NCBI RefSeq assembly: GCF_015711605.1
Contig: NZ_JABTEZ010000006.1
Span: forward strand, 186,001 to 250,000
Length of the DNA: 64,000 nt
Direction: 5' to 3'
Origin: Planomonospora sp. ID67723
GTDB lineage: Bacteria > Actinomycetota > Actinomycetes > Streptosporangiales > Streptosporangiaceae
Both the position numbers and the translations under genes were made by a program. The notes beneath the pieces were generated by a model. It worked only from the letters and a program-made list of their open reading frames with translations, was not told the DNA's origin and did not search any database. This document shows, piece after piece, positions 17,805 through 25,892 of the stretch (within the stretch, counting starts at the first letter, position 1; each line of letters opens with the position of its first letter).

Positions 17805-19352
17805 TCAGGCCGCCGGGCGGAACCTGCGGTCCGCGGGGTCGCACCCGCCGGCGACGGGGCCGATCAGGGCCAGGTTCCGGCCCGAGTGCTTGGCCTTGTA
17901 GAGAGCGCCGTCCGCCACCTGGACGAGCTCGTCCGCCGTCGCGGCGTGCAGGGGCACGACCGCTCCGCCCACGGACACGGTGACGGAGATGCGGACGGCC
18001 CCGCCGACGGTCACCGGCTCGTCCGCCACCGCGGCGCGGATGCGCTCGGCGAGCAGTGCCAGGCCCTCGGCCGTGGCACGCGGGACCAGGACCGCGAACT
18101 CCTCGCCGCCGAACCGGGCCGCCAGATCCTCGGTACGGCAGGCGGCGAGGATGCGCCGGGCCGTCTCGGTGAGGACCTCGTCCCCGGCCGGGTGCCCGTA
18201 GGTGTCGTTCACCCGCTTGAAGTGGTCCACGTCGACGAGCAGGAGTCCCAGCGCGGTGCTCCGGCGGCCCGGGCGGGACGCCTCGCGCGCCATCCTCTCC
18301 TGCAGGGACCGCCGCGTGTGCAGGCCGGTGAGCACGTCGGTCATGGCCAGCCGCCGCTGTGCGGCGAGCAGGCCCGACATGCGCGCGAGCACCAGCAGGA
18401 ACAGGGCGGTGGAGGCGGAGGCCACCATCAGCAGGTTGAAGTCGCCGTGCTGGAGGAACTGCACGATCAGGACCACGGGAACCATGAGGGTCGCGCTCGC
18501 CAGCAGGGCGAGGCGGTAGCCGGTGGCGTTCACGGGCTGCTGCTCCTGCCGGTCGCCCAGCCGCGCCATCGACGGGTGCAGGCCGGTCGCGCCGAGCAGC
18601 AGGTAGCCCGTCAGCCAGCCGAGGTCGAGCCAGGTGCCGGAGACGTAGTCACCGACCAGGGTCTGGAGCCCGTACACGGTGTCGGTCAGCAGGACGAGGC
18701 ACAGGAAGCCGATCAGCAGGTGGTAGGAGCCTCCCCGGGAGCCCCCGCCGAACATCAGGCGCAGCGCCACCGTCAGTACCAGCAGGTCCATCACCGGGAA
18801 CGCCACGGTGGCGAGCCGTTCCATCACGGACATGTCCGAGGCGGTCACCATGGGGCCGATCAGGAACATCCAGTACAGCAGGGCGGCGCCGACCGTGATG
18901 ATGGCCGCGTCGATCACCGCGGGAAGGTTGCGCCCGGGCGTGCGGCTTCTGATGAGCACCATCAGCGCCAGCACCATCAGGGGGTACTGCAGCAGGTACA
19001 GGGTGTTGGGCAGCGGCGAGTAGTCGGCGTCGTCGCCGAGCGCCGTGACGACGTAGTACGAGACGTCACCCGCGGTGAACATGACCTGGGAGGCCGTCAT
19101 CAGCCACCAGGCGGACGCGGCCCGGGGCTTCCTCGACCGGATCCCGACGGCCATGGCGACCGCGGAACCTCCGCTGACCAGGCAGTACACCATCCCCTGC
19201 CATGTTTCGGACGCGCCGAGCAGCGGCAGCGCGTAGTGCAGGCCGACCAGGGCGGTGCCGAGCGCGAGCCAGCAGATCCACGCCGGGAGCCCGCGCGACC
19301 GCGGCGGCTCCGGTACCCGCGCGGACGTGGCGGTGGTGGGCGAACGGTTCAT
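17805..19352 (-). CDS. Membrane diguanylate cyclase (GGDEF protein)
   Basis: 515 residues. Nine or so hydrophobic segments (about 25-320) form an integral-membrane sensor, followed by a cytoplasmic GGDEF domain. The active-site signature is GGEEF at about 415-419, and five residues ahead lies R-T-E-D, matching the RxxD inhibitory site. It is therefore predicted to make cyclic di-GMP from GTP and be product-inhibited. The metal-binding aspartate segment VDVDHFKRVNDTYGH is intact. I begin at the ATG at 19352 (MNRSPT...), because the upstream in-frame extension is non-conserved; the ribosome-binding spacing is short, so the start is not certain. The signal it senses is unknown. Confidence 0.9.
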   Translation of the reverse strand: MNRSPTTATSARVPEPPRSRGLPAWICWLALGTALVGLHYALPLLGASETWQGMVYCLVSGGSAVAMAVGIRSRKPRAASAWWLMTASQVMFTAGDVSYYVVTALGDDADYSPLPNTLYLLQYPLMVLALMVLIRSRTPGRNLPAVIDAAIITVGAALLYWMFLIGPMVTASDMSVMERLATVAFPVMDLLVLTVALRLMFGGGSRGGSYHLLIGFLCLVLLTDTVYGLQTLVGDYVSGTWLDLGWLTGYLLLGATGLHPSMARLGDRQEQQPVNATGYRLALLASATLMVPVVLIVQFLQHGDFNLLMVASASTALFLLVLARMSGLLAAQRRLAMTDVLTGLHTRRSLQERMAREASRPGRRSTALGLLLVDVDHFKRVNDTYGHPAGDEVLTETARRILAACRTEDLAARFGGEEFAVLVPRATAEGLALLAERIRAAVADEPVTVGGAVRISVTVSVGGAVVPLHAATADELVQVADGALYKAKHSGRNLALIGPVAGGCDPADRRFRPAA

Positions 19353-19477
19353 GGCCTCTTGTCCAGGTGATGCCGCGACCGCCACACGCGGGCGGGGACA
19401 CTCGTACGGCGGGGAGATCCGTCCATGCAAACACCGGAGGGCCGCACTTTCGGTAGCGGGACGGTTGCGGAACGGTT

Positions 19478-19505
19478 GCCCTCGGCCCTCGGCCCTCGGC
19501 CCTCG
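19478..19505. repeat. Tandem repeat of GCCCTCG (4 copies)
   Basis: Four exact 7-bp copies, followed by a degenerate fifth, lie in the 214-bp space between the start of the GGDEF gene and the end of the GNAT gene. Just upstream CGGTTGC is also repeated twice. It is too short for a CRISPR and probably arose by slippage. No coding gene is seen in this space. Confidence 0.7.
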
Positions 19506-19566
19506 GCCCGCGGACCCGCCTGCGCGGCCGCCCCGGAGGAGGACGGTCTCCCCGCTCGCCTCCCGC

Positions 19567-20394
19567 TCAGCCCAGCGCGGACATGACCGGAGCGAAGAAC
19601 CGGCTCCGGTCGCCCGGGAGCGGCCCGCCGCCCAGGACCATGTCCGAGGTCCGCATGCCCGCGGGCATGCCGTGGTCGTCCAGCCACGCCGCCAGCTCCG
19701 CGCGGTCCTCCTCCACCTCCACCCGGACCGGACCCTCCGTCCGGGAGGCGAGGTCGGCGATCAGGGCTCGGGCTCCGGCGAGGTCCGCGGCGACGACAGG
19801 CCCGATGACCGTGTTGTTCACGTTGCGCCACCTTCCGGCGTAACCGGTGATCTTCCGGCCGTCGTCGATCACCCGGAGCTCCTCGGCGAACGCGGCGTAC
19901 CTCGTCAGGAGCGCCGACCGGTCGGCGCCCATGACCTCCGCGTCGAGGTCGGCGATCTCCTTCAGGTCCCCGGGCGTGGCCGGGCGGGAGACGCCGGCCG
20001 CCCGGCCGGTGAAGACGCCCAGGTGCATGGCGACCGCGGCCGTCGCCCGGAAGCCGAGCCGTTCGTAGAGCGGACGCCCCATCGCCGTCGCGTTCAGGAA
20101 CACGGTGGCCCCGTCCGCCCGCTCGGCCACGTGGCTCACGAGCCGCCCGCCCAGCCCCTGCCTGCCGTACCGCTCGGCGACCAGCACCATGCTGATCGCG
20201 GCCGTGCGGAGGCCGTACCGGGTCAGGACCGTCGTCGCCGCCAGCTCACCTGCGGGGGTCGTGATCCCGTATCCCTCCCCGCCTTCCAGCAGGAACCGCC
20301 ACTTGCGCTCCTCCCGGCCCCAGTTGCGGCCGTCGGCGAGGTCCAGGCAGGCTTCCAGGTCGTCAACGGTCAGTTCACGGATCATTTCTGGCAT
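19567..20394 (-). CDS. GNAT-family N-acetyltransferase
   Basis: 275 residues. The N-terminal GNAT fold has the acetyl-CoA loop VAERYGRQGLGGRLVSHV (motif A, Q/RxxGxG/A) near 72-88 and PLYERLGFRATAAVAM near 108-123. A second C-terminal GNAT-like half (about 135-275, Acetyltransf_18 type) lacks a clear acetyl-CoA loop. Substrate unknown. It is divergent from a LysR regulator whose boxes overlap the shared promoters. A -10 like GACAAT lies 6 bp before the ATG, so the mRNA may be leaderless. Confidence 0.85.
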   Translation of the reverse strand: MPEMIRELTVDDLEACLDLADGRNWGREERKWRFLLEGGEGYGITTPAGELAATTVLTRYGLRTAAISMVLVAERYGRQGLGGRLVSHVAERADGATVFLNATAMGRPLYERLGFRATAAVAMHLGVFTGRAAGVSRPATPGDLKEIADLDAEVMGADRSALLTRYAAFAEELRVIDDGRKITGYAGRWRNVNNTVIGPVVAADLAGARALIADLASRTEGPVRVEVEEDRAELAAWLDDHGMPAGMRTSDMVLGGGPLPGDRSRFFAPVMSALG

Positions 20395-20430
20395 GAGGCG
20401 ATTGTCGGAGAACGGTGCCCTCCCTGCTCA

Positions 20431-20464
20431 ATAGTTTGCGGCTATGGCGATAGCCGATGGCTAT
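20431..20464. promoter_or_regulatory. Two LysR-type boxes, ATAG-N7-CTAT
   Basis: ATAGTTTGCGGCTAT (20431-20445) and ATAGCCGATGGCTAT (20450-20464) share the same 15-bp ATAG-N7-CTAT plan and the T-N11-A core typical of LysR regulators. Their starts are 19 bp apart. The first abuts a possible -35 (TTGAGC on the minus strand, 20426-20431) of the divergent acetyltransferase; the second covers the region just before the LysR start. This predicts autoregulation plus control of the acetyltransferase. Confidence 0.75.
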
Positions 20465-20473
20465 CTTTACAGG

Positions 20474-21346
20474 GTGGACATCACTCTCCCCGCCGTGCGG
20501 GCGTTCGTCGCCGTCGCCCGCTCCGGATCCTTCCGGGAGGCGGCGCTCTTTCTCGGAGTCAGCCAGCCGACCGTGAGCGCCGCCGTCAGACGCCTGGAGG
20601 CCGCGGCGGGGCGGCCCCTGCTGGTCCGCGACCGCGAGGGCGTGCGCCCGACCGAGCTGGGCGGCAGGGTTCTGGCCCGCGCGGCCTCGCTGGTCGGCGC
20701 CGCCGACGAACTGGCGGCCGAGCTGGCGGGGGAGGCCCCCGGGCTGACCGTGGGATTCATGGGAGAGGCGGCGGGCCCGCTCACCGCCGGGCTGCTCGGC
20801 CTGGTACGGCGGGCCTGCGACGGAGAGGTGCGGCTGCGCCGCTTCGACTTCGCCGACCCGTCCTGCGGCCTGCTGACCGGAGCCAGCGACCTGGCCGTGG
20901 TGTGGCCGCCTCTGACCACCGGCGACATCCTGGAGGTGCGGTTGCTCGGCACCGACCGGCGGGCCGTCGCGGTGCCGGTCGGGGACCCGCTCGCCGGGCT
21001 GGCCGAGGTGGATCCGGCCGAGCTGGACGGCCGGGTCTGGGTGGTGCCCCGCAGCCCCGACCCGGTCTGGCGGGCCTTCCGCCATCCCGGCTCCATCGGG
21101 GTGGACGACGTGGCAGGAGAGGTCGGCTCCGACGCGCTGGAGGAGACCCTGGAGCTCGTCGCGGCCGGCCGGGGCATCGCGCTGCTGTCGGAGGGCACCG
21201 ACGAGCACTACGCCCGCAGCGGAGTGGTGTTCGTCAGGCTCACGGGCGACCGCCGCTGCACCACCGCCGTCGCCTGGCGCCGCGGTGACAGCCGCCCGGC
21301 CCTGACCCGCATCGTTGCGGGCCTCCCGCACCTGCCGCGGTACTGA
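20474..21346 (+). CDS. LysR-type transcriptional regulator
   Basis: 290 residues. The N-terminal winged HTH (FVAVARSGSFREAALFLGVS, then QPTVSAAVRRLE) is followed by a LysR substrate-binding domain from about 85. I start it at the GTG at 20474, because LysR proteins begin with this D-x-x-x-L-x-A-V-x-F pattern; an upstream ATG at 20444 would place codons inside the predicted operator. The mRNA may be leaderless (TATCTT 7 bp upstream of the GTG). Its likely target is the divergent acetyltransferase. The effector is unknown. Confidence 0.9.
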   Translation: MDITLPAVRAFVAVARSGSFREAALFLGVSQPTVSAAVRRLEAAAGRPLLVRDREGVRPTELGGRVLARAASLVGAADELAAELAGEAPGLTVGFMGEAAGPLTAGLLGLVRRACDGEVRLRRFDFADPSCGLLTGASDLAVVWPPLTTGDILEVRLLGTDRRAVAVPVGDPLAGLAEVDPAELDGRVWVVPRSPDPVWRAFRHPGSIGVDDVAGEVGSDALEETLELVAAGRGIALLSEGTDEHYARSGVVFVRLTGDRRCTTAVAWRRGDSRPALTRIVAGLPHLPRY

Positions 21347-21358
21347 GGCCCGCCTTCC

Positions 21359-21389
21359 CCGGCGCGGGGAGGCCCCGTTCCCGCGCCGG
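21359..21389. terminator. Bidirectional terminator between convergent genes
   Basis: CCGGCGCGGG pairs exactly with CCCGCGCCGG (21380-21389) over an 11-nt loop. It fills the 43-bp gap between the LysR stop and the end of the RidA-like gene, so it can serve both strands. Confidence 0.65.
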
Positions 21390-21788
21390 TCACGGAGAGC
21401 GCCATGCGGCCGCCCGCGCGTACACCTCGATCTCGATCTTCATTCTGGGGTCGGCGAGGCCGCACACCAGCATGGTGGCGGCCGGCCGGACCTCGCCGAA
21501 ACACCGGCGCAGCACCGGCCAGCAGGGCTCGAAGTCCGCCCGGTCCGGCAGGAGGTACCGCACCCGCACGACGTCGGCGAAGGTGCACTTCGCCTCGCCC
21601 AGCGCGGCCTCGATGTTGCGCAGGCACTGCTCGGCCTGCTCCACCACGTCGTCGGAGATCGTCATGGTCGTGTAGTCGAAACCGGTCGTCCCCGACACGT
21701 GCACCCAGTCGCCGTCGACGACGGCCCGGGCGTAGCCGATCTGCTCCTCGAAGGCCGAACCGCTGAGGATCGCACGTCGCTCTGTCAT
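21390..21788 (-). CDS. RidA/YjgF family protein
   Basis: 132 residues with the RidA fold. GDWVHVSGTTGFDYTTM is the strand-rich N-terminal core, QAEQCLRNIEAALGEAKCTFADVVRVRYLL is the family helix, and the C-terminal part RPAATMLVCGLADPRMKIEIEVYA keeps the pattern RPA-T-x3-V-x-L-x-x-P-x-x-x-x-E-I-E. RidA proteins hydrolyse reactive enamine/imine intermediates and are usually trimeric in the cytosol. The catalytic Arg of true RidA (R105 in a PAR-T-x-V-x-V context) appears to be present as the R of RPAAT. It is divergent from, and probably controlled by, the LysR regulator at 21861. Confidence 0.88.
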   Translation of the reverse strand: MTERRAILSGSAFEEQIGYARAVVDGDWVHVSGTTGFDYTTMTISDDVVEQAEQCLRNIEAALGEAKCTFADVVRVRYLLPDRADFEPCWPVLRRCFGEVRPAATMLVCGLADPRMKIEIEVYARAAAWRSP

Positions 21789-21814
21789 GGGCCGAACGCT
21801 AAGTGATCAGCGGT

Positions 21815-21827
21815 TATACGTCCAATA
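21815..21827. promoter_or_regulatory. Candidate LysR box, TAT-N7-ATA
   Basis: The 13-bp dyad TATACGTCCAATA fits T-N11-A. It overlaps a -10-like TATAAC on the minus strand for the RidA gene. A second short dyad CGCT-N8-AGCG is at 21797-21812. Placement between the divergent genes suits autoregulation; support is weaker than for the boxes at 20431. Confidence 0.4.
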
Positions 21828-21860
21828 CAGCAATTGCCATGGGCTGATATCTCTAGAGGT

Positions 21861-22832
21861 ATGGAACGCCCCGAACTGCCCCTCCCGCAACTGCACGCGT
21901 TCGTCGTGCTCGCCGAGGAGCTCCACTTCGGCCACGCGGCCGGGCGCCTGGGCATCGCCCAGCCGCCGCTGAGCCAGCAGATCCGCCGCCTGGAGAACAA
22001 GATCGGCCACCCCCTGTTCCAGCGGGGGCCGGGACGGGTCACCCTCACCCCGGCGGGCCGGGAGCTGCTGCCCGCCGCCCGGCGGGCGATCACGGAGCTG
22101 GCCGGCGGCCTGGCGGCGGCACGGGCGGCCGCCAGCGGGCAGACGGGCCGGATCCGGCTGGGCTTCGCCGCCTCACTGGCCCTCACGGTCCTGCCGGGCC
22201 TGCTGCGCACCTACCGGGAGCGATTCCCCGGTGTGCGCCTGGACATCCACGAGATGACCACCGCGCCTCAGATCGCCGCCCTGCACGAGAGGACCATCGA
22301 CGTCGGCCTCCTGCGGGAACCGCCGTCCGACGAACCCGGTCTGGGCTTCAGAACCGTGCTGACCGAGGGTTTCGTGGCCGTCCTGCCATCCGCGCATCCG
22401 CTGGCGGCCCAGCGCTCCGTCCGCGTCGCGAAGCTGGCCGGGGAGCCCTTCGTGCTCCTGCCCCGCGCGGTCGGACCCGGGCTCCACGACCAGATCGCAG
22501 ACCTGTGCCACGCCGCGGGCTTCACTCCCCGGGTGGCGCAGCGCGCGGTGGAGTGGCAGACCGTCTGCGCGCTGGTGGGAGCCGGTCTGGGCGTCTCGCT
22601 GGCCCCCGAGAGCATCCGGCGCATCCGCCTCGAAGGCGTCGCCTTCCGCAGGATCGAGTCCAGCGCCGCTCGCACGCGGGCCGCCGTCGCCTGGCGGGTG
22701 AACGACCGGAACCCGCTGGTGGAACGGCTGCTGGAGAGCGCCGGCGAAGATCCGCCGGCCCGTCCGGCCAGACCGCCGCGCCGAGTCGTCTCCGAGGAGC
22801 GCGGGGCGGCGGTGAGGGCGCCGAGTCGCTAG
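21861..22832 (+). CDS. LysR-type transcriptional regulator
   Basis: 323 residues. The HTH is LHAFVVLAEELHFGHAAGRLGIAQPPLSQQIRRLE (about 7-42), the typical LysR DNA-recognition helix. The effector domain from about 95 has IRLGFAASLALTVLPGLL and FVAVLPSAHPLA. A Pro/Arg-rich tail follows. I start at the ATG at 21861, giving M-E-R-P-E-L-P-L-P-Q-L-H; an upstream in-frame ATG adds nine residues. It is divergent from the RidA-like gene. Its last codons overlap by 4 bp the end of the convergent response regulator gene. Confidence 0.91.
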   Translation: MERPELPLPQLHAFVVLAEELHFGHAAGRLGIAQPPLSQQIRRLENKIGHPLFQRGPGRVTLTPAGRELLPAARRAITELAGGLAAARAAASGQTGRIRLGFAASLALTVLPGLLRTYRERFPGVRLDIHEMTTAPQIAALHERTIDVGLLREPPSDEPGLGFRTVLTEGFVAVLPSAHPLAAQRSVRVAKLAGEPFVLLPRAVGPGLHDQIADLCHAAGFTPRVAQRAVEWQTVCALVGAGLGVSLAPESIRRIRLEGVAFRRIESSAARTRAAVAWRVNDRNPLVERLLESAGEDPPARPARPPRRVVSEERGAAVRAPSR

Positions 22833-23512
22833 GGGATGGCGCCGGGAGTGATCAGGCCGGTCTCATAGGCGAGGACGACGGCCTGGACGCGGTCGCGCAG
22901 GCTCAGCTTGGTCAGCACGTTGCCGACGTGGGTCTTGACCGTCGTCTCGCTCACCACCAGCTCGGCGGCGATCTCCGCGTTGGACATGCCGCGCGCGATC
23001 AGCCGCAACACCTCCAGCTCGCGGTCGGTGAGCCGGTCCAGGCGGGCCGGGGTGGACTGCTGGTGGGCGGAGGGGAGCCGGGAGCCGAACCTGTCCAGCA
23101 ACCGCCGGGTGACGCTCGGCGCGACGATGGCGTCGCCCGCGGCTACCACCCGGATGGCCTGCACCAGCTCGTCCGGGGGGACGTCCTTCAGCAGGAAGCC
23201 GCTGGCACCGGCGCGGAGCGCCTCCACGATGTACTCGTCCAGGTCGAAGGTGGTCAGCACCAGCACCTTGGGCACGTGGGCGCCGCCGACGGCCTCGCGG
23301 ACGATCCGGCGGGTCGCCTCGATGCCGTCCACGCCCGGCATCCGGATGTCCATCAGCACCACGTCGGGCAGCAGCGCCCGCGACTGGTCCTGGGCGGCCT
23401 TGCCGTCCCCCGCCTCGCCGACCACCGTGATGTCGGGCTCGGCCTCCAGGATGAGGCGGAAACCGGTGCGCAGCAGTGGCTGGTCGTCCACCAGCAGCAC
23501 TCTGATCGTCAT
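22829..23512 (-). CDS. NarL/FixJ-family response regulator
   Basis: 227 residues. The receiver domain has Asp9/Asp10 (LLVDDQP), the phospho-acceptor Asp55 in VVLMDIRMPG, Thr in VLTTF and Lys in FLLKDV. The C-terminal LuxR-type HTH (about 155-220) contains LTDRELEVLRLIARGMSNAEIA and SETTVKTHVGNVLTKL. Starts 2 bp after the kinase stop, so the pair is one transcription unit. It should be phosphorylated by the adjacent kinase and bind DNA as a dimer. Targets are not evident from the window. Confidence 0.95.
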   Translation of the reverse strand: MTIRVLLVDDQPLLRTGFRLILEAEPDITVVGEAGDGKAAQDQSRALLPDVVLMDIRMPGVDGIEATRRIVREAVGGAHVPKVLVLTTFDLDEYIVEALRAGASGFLLKDVPPDELVQAIRVVAAGDAIVAPSVTRRLLDRFGSRLPSAHQQSTPARLDRLTDRELEVLRLIARGMSNAEIAAELVVSETTVKTHVGNVLTKLSLRDRVQAVVLAYETGLITPGAIP

Positions 23513-23514
23513 CA

Positions 23515-24765
23515 CTAGTCCTTGATCGGGAAGCGGGCTCTTACCTCGAATCCGCCCCCGGGGCGCGGGCCGATCCTCAGGATTCCACCATAGAGGGCGA
23601 CCCGCTCGCGAATTCCGACCAGCCCGTGCCCGATCCGCTCGGCCGTGGCCCGCCCGCCGGCGGCCCGGGCGGCCCGAGGGCCCTGGCCGTCGTCCTCGAC
23701 GTGGACGACCAGCTCGCCGGGCCCGTGCCGTACGGTCACCCAGGCGCGCGCGTCCGCTCCCGCGTGCCGCAGGCTGTTGGTGAGCGCCTCCTGGACCAGC
23801 CGGTAGGCGGCCAGGTCCATCCCCGGAGGCAGCGGCGGGAGCCCGTCCAGGGTGTCGCACCTCTCCTGGGCGCCGTCGTGCCCGGCCCTCTCCACGCGCA
23901 GGTCCGTACGCAGGCCCGCCTCGCACATCTGCTCCACCAGCGCGGGGACCTCCTGCACGCCCGGCTGCGGCCCCCGTTCGGCGGGGGAGGCCGGGTCGGT
24001 CCGCAGCACGCCCACGATGTTGCGCATCTCGGCCATCGCGGCCCGGCCGGTCTCCTCGATCGCCGACAGCGCCTCGCGGGCCCCGTCCGGGTTGCTCGGC
24101 AGCACCCGGCGTGCCGCGGCGGCCTGCACGGTCATGACGCTCACGTGGTGGGCGACCACGTCGTGCAGCTCGCGGGCGATGCGGGAGCGCTCCTCCGCCC
24201 TGGCCGCCCGGGTGTCGGCCTCCCTGGCGCGCGCCGTCCGGTCGGCGCGGTCGCGCAGCTCCGACAGGTAGGCCCGGCGAAGCTGCAGACTCCGGCCGAC
24301 CAGCCAGAAGACCATGGTGAGGACGGCCACGAGCAGCTGCGCGGTCCAGTCGCCGAGATCACCCCGGGCCGTCGCGGTGACGAGGCGGCCGGTGAAGCTC
24401 ACCGCGAGCGCGCACAGGCTGAGTGCCAGGCCGCGGCCGGCGGCGACCGTGTAGACCAGCACCAGCGAGGCGAGCCAGAGCAGGGAGCCTCCCTGGGAGA
24501 AGACCGCCAGCACCACCTCGATGAAGGTGACGAGGAACAGCGCCGTGAACGGACGGCGGTGGCGCAGCACCGTCGACAGACAGCCGGTCACGATCAGGAC
24601 CAGGGCCGGCAGGCTCGGCTCGACCGGGACGGGCGGGCCGCCGAGAGGGGTGGCGGTGCGGGCGAAGGGGACCGAGGCGGCCGCCAGCAGCACCGCGAGG
24701 ATCGCGTCCGGGATCAGGGGACGGTCACGGAGCCAGGGCCGCCGGCCGGCCAGGGTGTTGCGCAC
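23515..24765 (-). CDS. Sensor histidine kinase, HisKA_3 (NarL-partner) type
   Basis: 416 residues. Four or five hydrophobic segments (about 18-160) without a long extracellular domain suggest an intramembrane sensor. The dimerisation/phosphoacceptor motif ARELHDVVAHHVS has the His at 201. An HATPase domain follows, with N-box VQEALTNSLRHAG, D-box VEDDGQG, and GHGLVGIRERVALYGG. An insertion-like acidic segment separates the HisKA_3 helix from the ATPase core. It precedes and partners the response regulator. The stimulus is unknown. Confidence 0.93.
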   Translation of the reverse strand: MRNTLAGRRPWLRDRPLIPDAILAVLLAAASVPFARTATPLGGPPVPVEPSLPALVLIVTGCLSTVLRHRRPFTALFLVTFIEVVLAVFSQGGSLLWLASLVLVYTVAAGRGLALSLCALAVSFTGRLVTATARGDLGDWTAQLLVAVLTMVFWLVGRSLQLRRAYLSELRDRADRTARAREADTRAARAEERSRIARELHDVVAHHVSVMTVQAAAARRVLPSNPDGAREALSAIEETGRAAMAEMRNIVGVLRTDPASPAERGPQPGVQEVPALVEQMCEAGLRTDLRVERAGHDGAQERCDTLDGLPPLPPGMDLAAYRLVQEALTNSLRHAGADARAWVTVRHGPGELVVHVEDDGQGPRAARAAGGRATAERIGHGLVGIRERVALYGGILRIGPRPGGGFEVRARFPIKD

Positions 24766-24882
24766 ACAATCAATTTAGGCGTCCTGCCTCCCGGGCCACC
24801 CTGCTGGAGGGGGATATCCCCCTCATCCCCGCGGATGACTCCGGACCAGGCGCCCGGCCGGTCGCGGGGGCGGACCCGGCGC

Positions 24883-25767
24883 TCAGATCTCGTCGGTGGC
24901 GGCCCTGGGCGCGGGGCCGCCGCGGGAGCCACGGGTGCTGCGCACCGTGTCGCCCGGCTGCCGTGCGGGCACAGGAGGGGGAGTGCCCCCGAACTCCGGG
25001 CACAGCTCCTTGTAGTTGCACCAGTCGCACAGGCGGCTGGGCCTGGCCACCCACTCGCCGGTGTCCAGGGCCCGCTCGATCGCCTTCCACAGGGCCTGCA
25101 CCTTGCGCTCGGTGGCTCGCAGGTCCGCCTCGTCGGGGGAGTAGCGGAGGATCTCGCCGGCGCCCCCCAGGTACATCAGCTGGAGCAGACGGGGCACCGA
25201 GCCGCGCAGCCGCCACAGCACCAGCGCGTAGAACTTCATCTGGAACAGCGCCTTGGCCTCGAAGGCGGGCCCCGGCGCGCTGCCGGTCTTGTAGTCGACC
25301 ACGCGGACCTCGCCGGTGGGCGCGACGTCCAGCCGGTCGATGTAACCCCGCAGGACCAGGCCGCTGTCGAGCACCGCCTCGACGTACAGCTCCCGCTCGG
25401 CGGGCTCCAGGCGGCTGGGGTCCTCCAGCGCGAAGTAGCGCTTCAGCAGGGCGCGGGCCTGGTCCAGCCACGCGGCCCGCTCCTCCTCGCCGGAGAACAT
25501 CTCGCCGTAGGCGGGCTCCTGGTCCAGGAGCCGGTTCCACTGGGGCTCCAGAAGGTCCAGGGCCGCGGCGACGGTGCGGGCCGGGGCGGGCAGGTCGTAG
25601 AGGCGTTCCAGCACCGAGTGGACCACCGTGCCGCGCACGGCCGCGGGCGACGGCGGCTCGGGCAGCCGGTCGATCACCCGGAACCGGTAGAGCAGCGGGC
25701 ACGTCATGAAGTCACCGGCGCGGGACGGCGACAGCGCTCCGATGATCGTGGGCTCGGTCAGCGACAT
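24883..25767 (-). CDS. RecB-family PD-(D/E)XK nuclease with Fe-S cysteines
   Basis: 294 residues. PD-(D/E)XK core: VRGTVVHSVLERL supplies the metal His, RGYIDRLDV the Asp, and VVDYKTG the D-x-K pair. Four Cys fit a 4Fe-4S site of the AddB/Cas4 kind: Cys23 in FMTCPLLYRF and Cys247, Cys250 and Cys256 in CDWCNYKELC. I start at the ATG at 25767 (MSLTEPT), where the conserved S-P-S-R pattern begins soon after. The family lies beside the proteasome locus in many actinobacteria (Rv2119 in M. tuberculosis). It is divergent from the M50 protease. Likely single-strand DNA nuclease; role unproven. Confidence 0.88.
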   Translation of the reverse strand: MSLTEPTIIGALSPSRAGDFMTCPLLYRFRVIDRLPEPPSPAAVRGTVVHSVLERLYDLPAPARTVAAALDLLEPQWNRLLDQEPAYGEMFSGEEERAAWLDQARALLKRYFALEDPSRLEPAERELYVEAVLDSGLVLRGYIDRLDVAPTGEVRVVDYKTGSAPGPAFEAKALFQMKFYALVLWRLRGSVPRLLQLMYLGGAGEILRYSPDEADLRATERKVQALWKAIERALDTGEWVARPSRLCDWCNYKELCPEFGGTPPPVPARQPGDTVRSTRGSRGGPAPRAATDEI

Positions 25768-25892
25768 GTCCGCACTGTAGGTCACCCCGGTGACAGTTCG
25801 CGCCCCGCATCGCGGCATGGTTCGCCTTCCGCGTCGCGGCACCGTGCGGCCAGGGCGCCCGCAGGCGCGTAGCATCGAGGCCGGAAGGCTGA

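Noticed and set aside
19478-19505. CRISPR or mobile-element end
   Set aside because: Four copies of 7 bp with no spacers and no transposase nearby.
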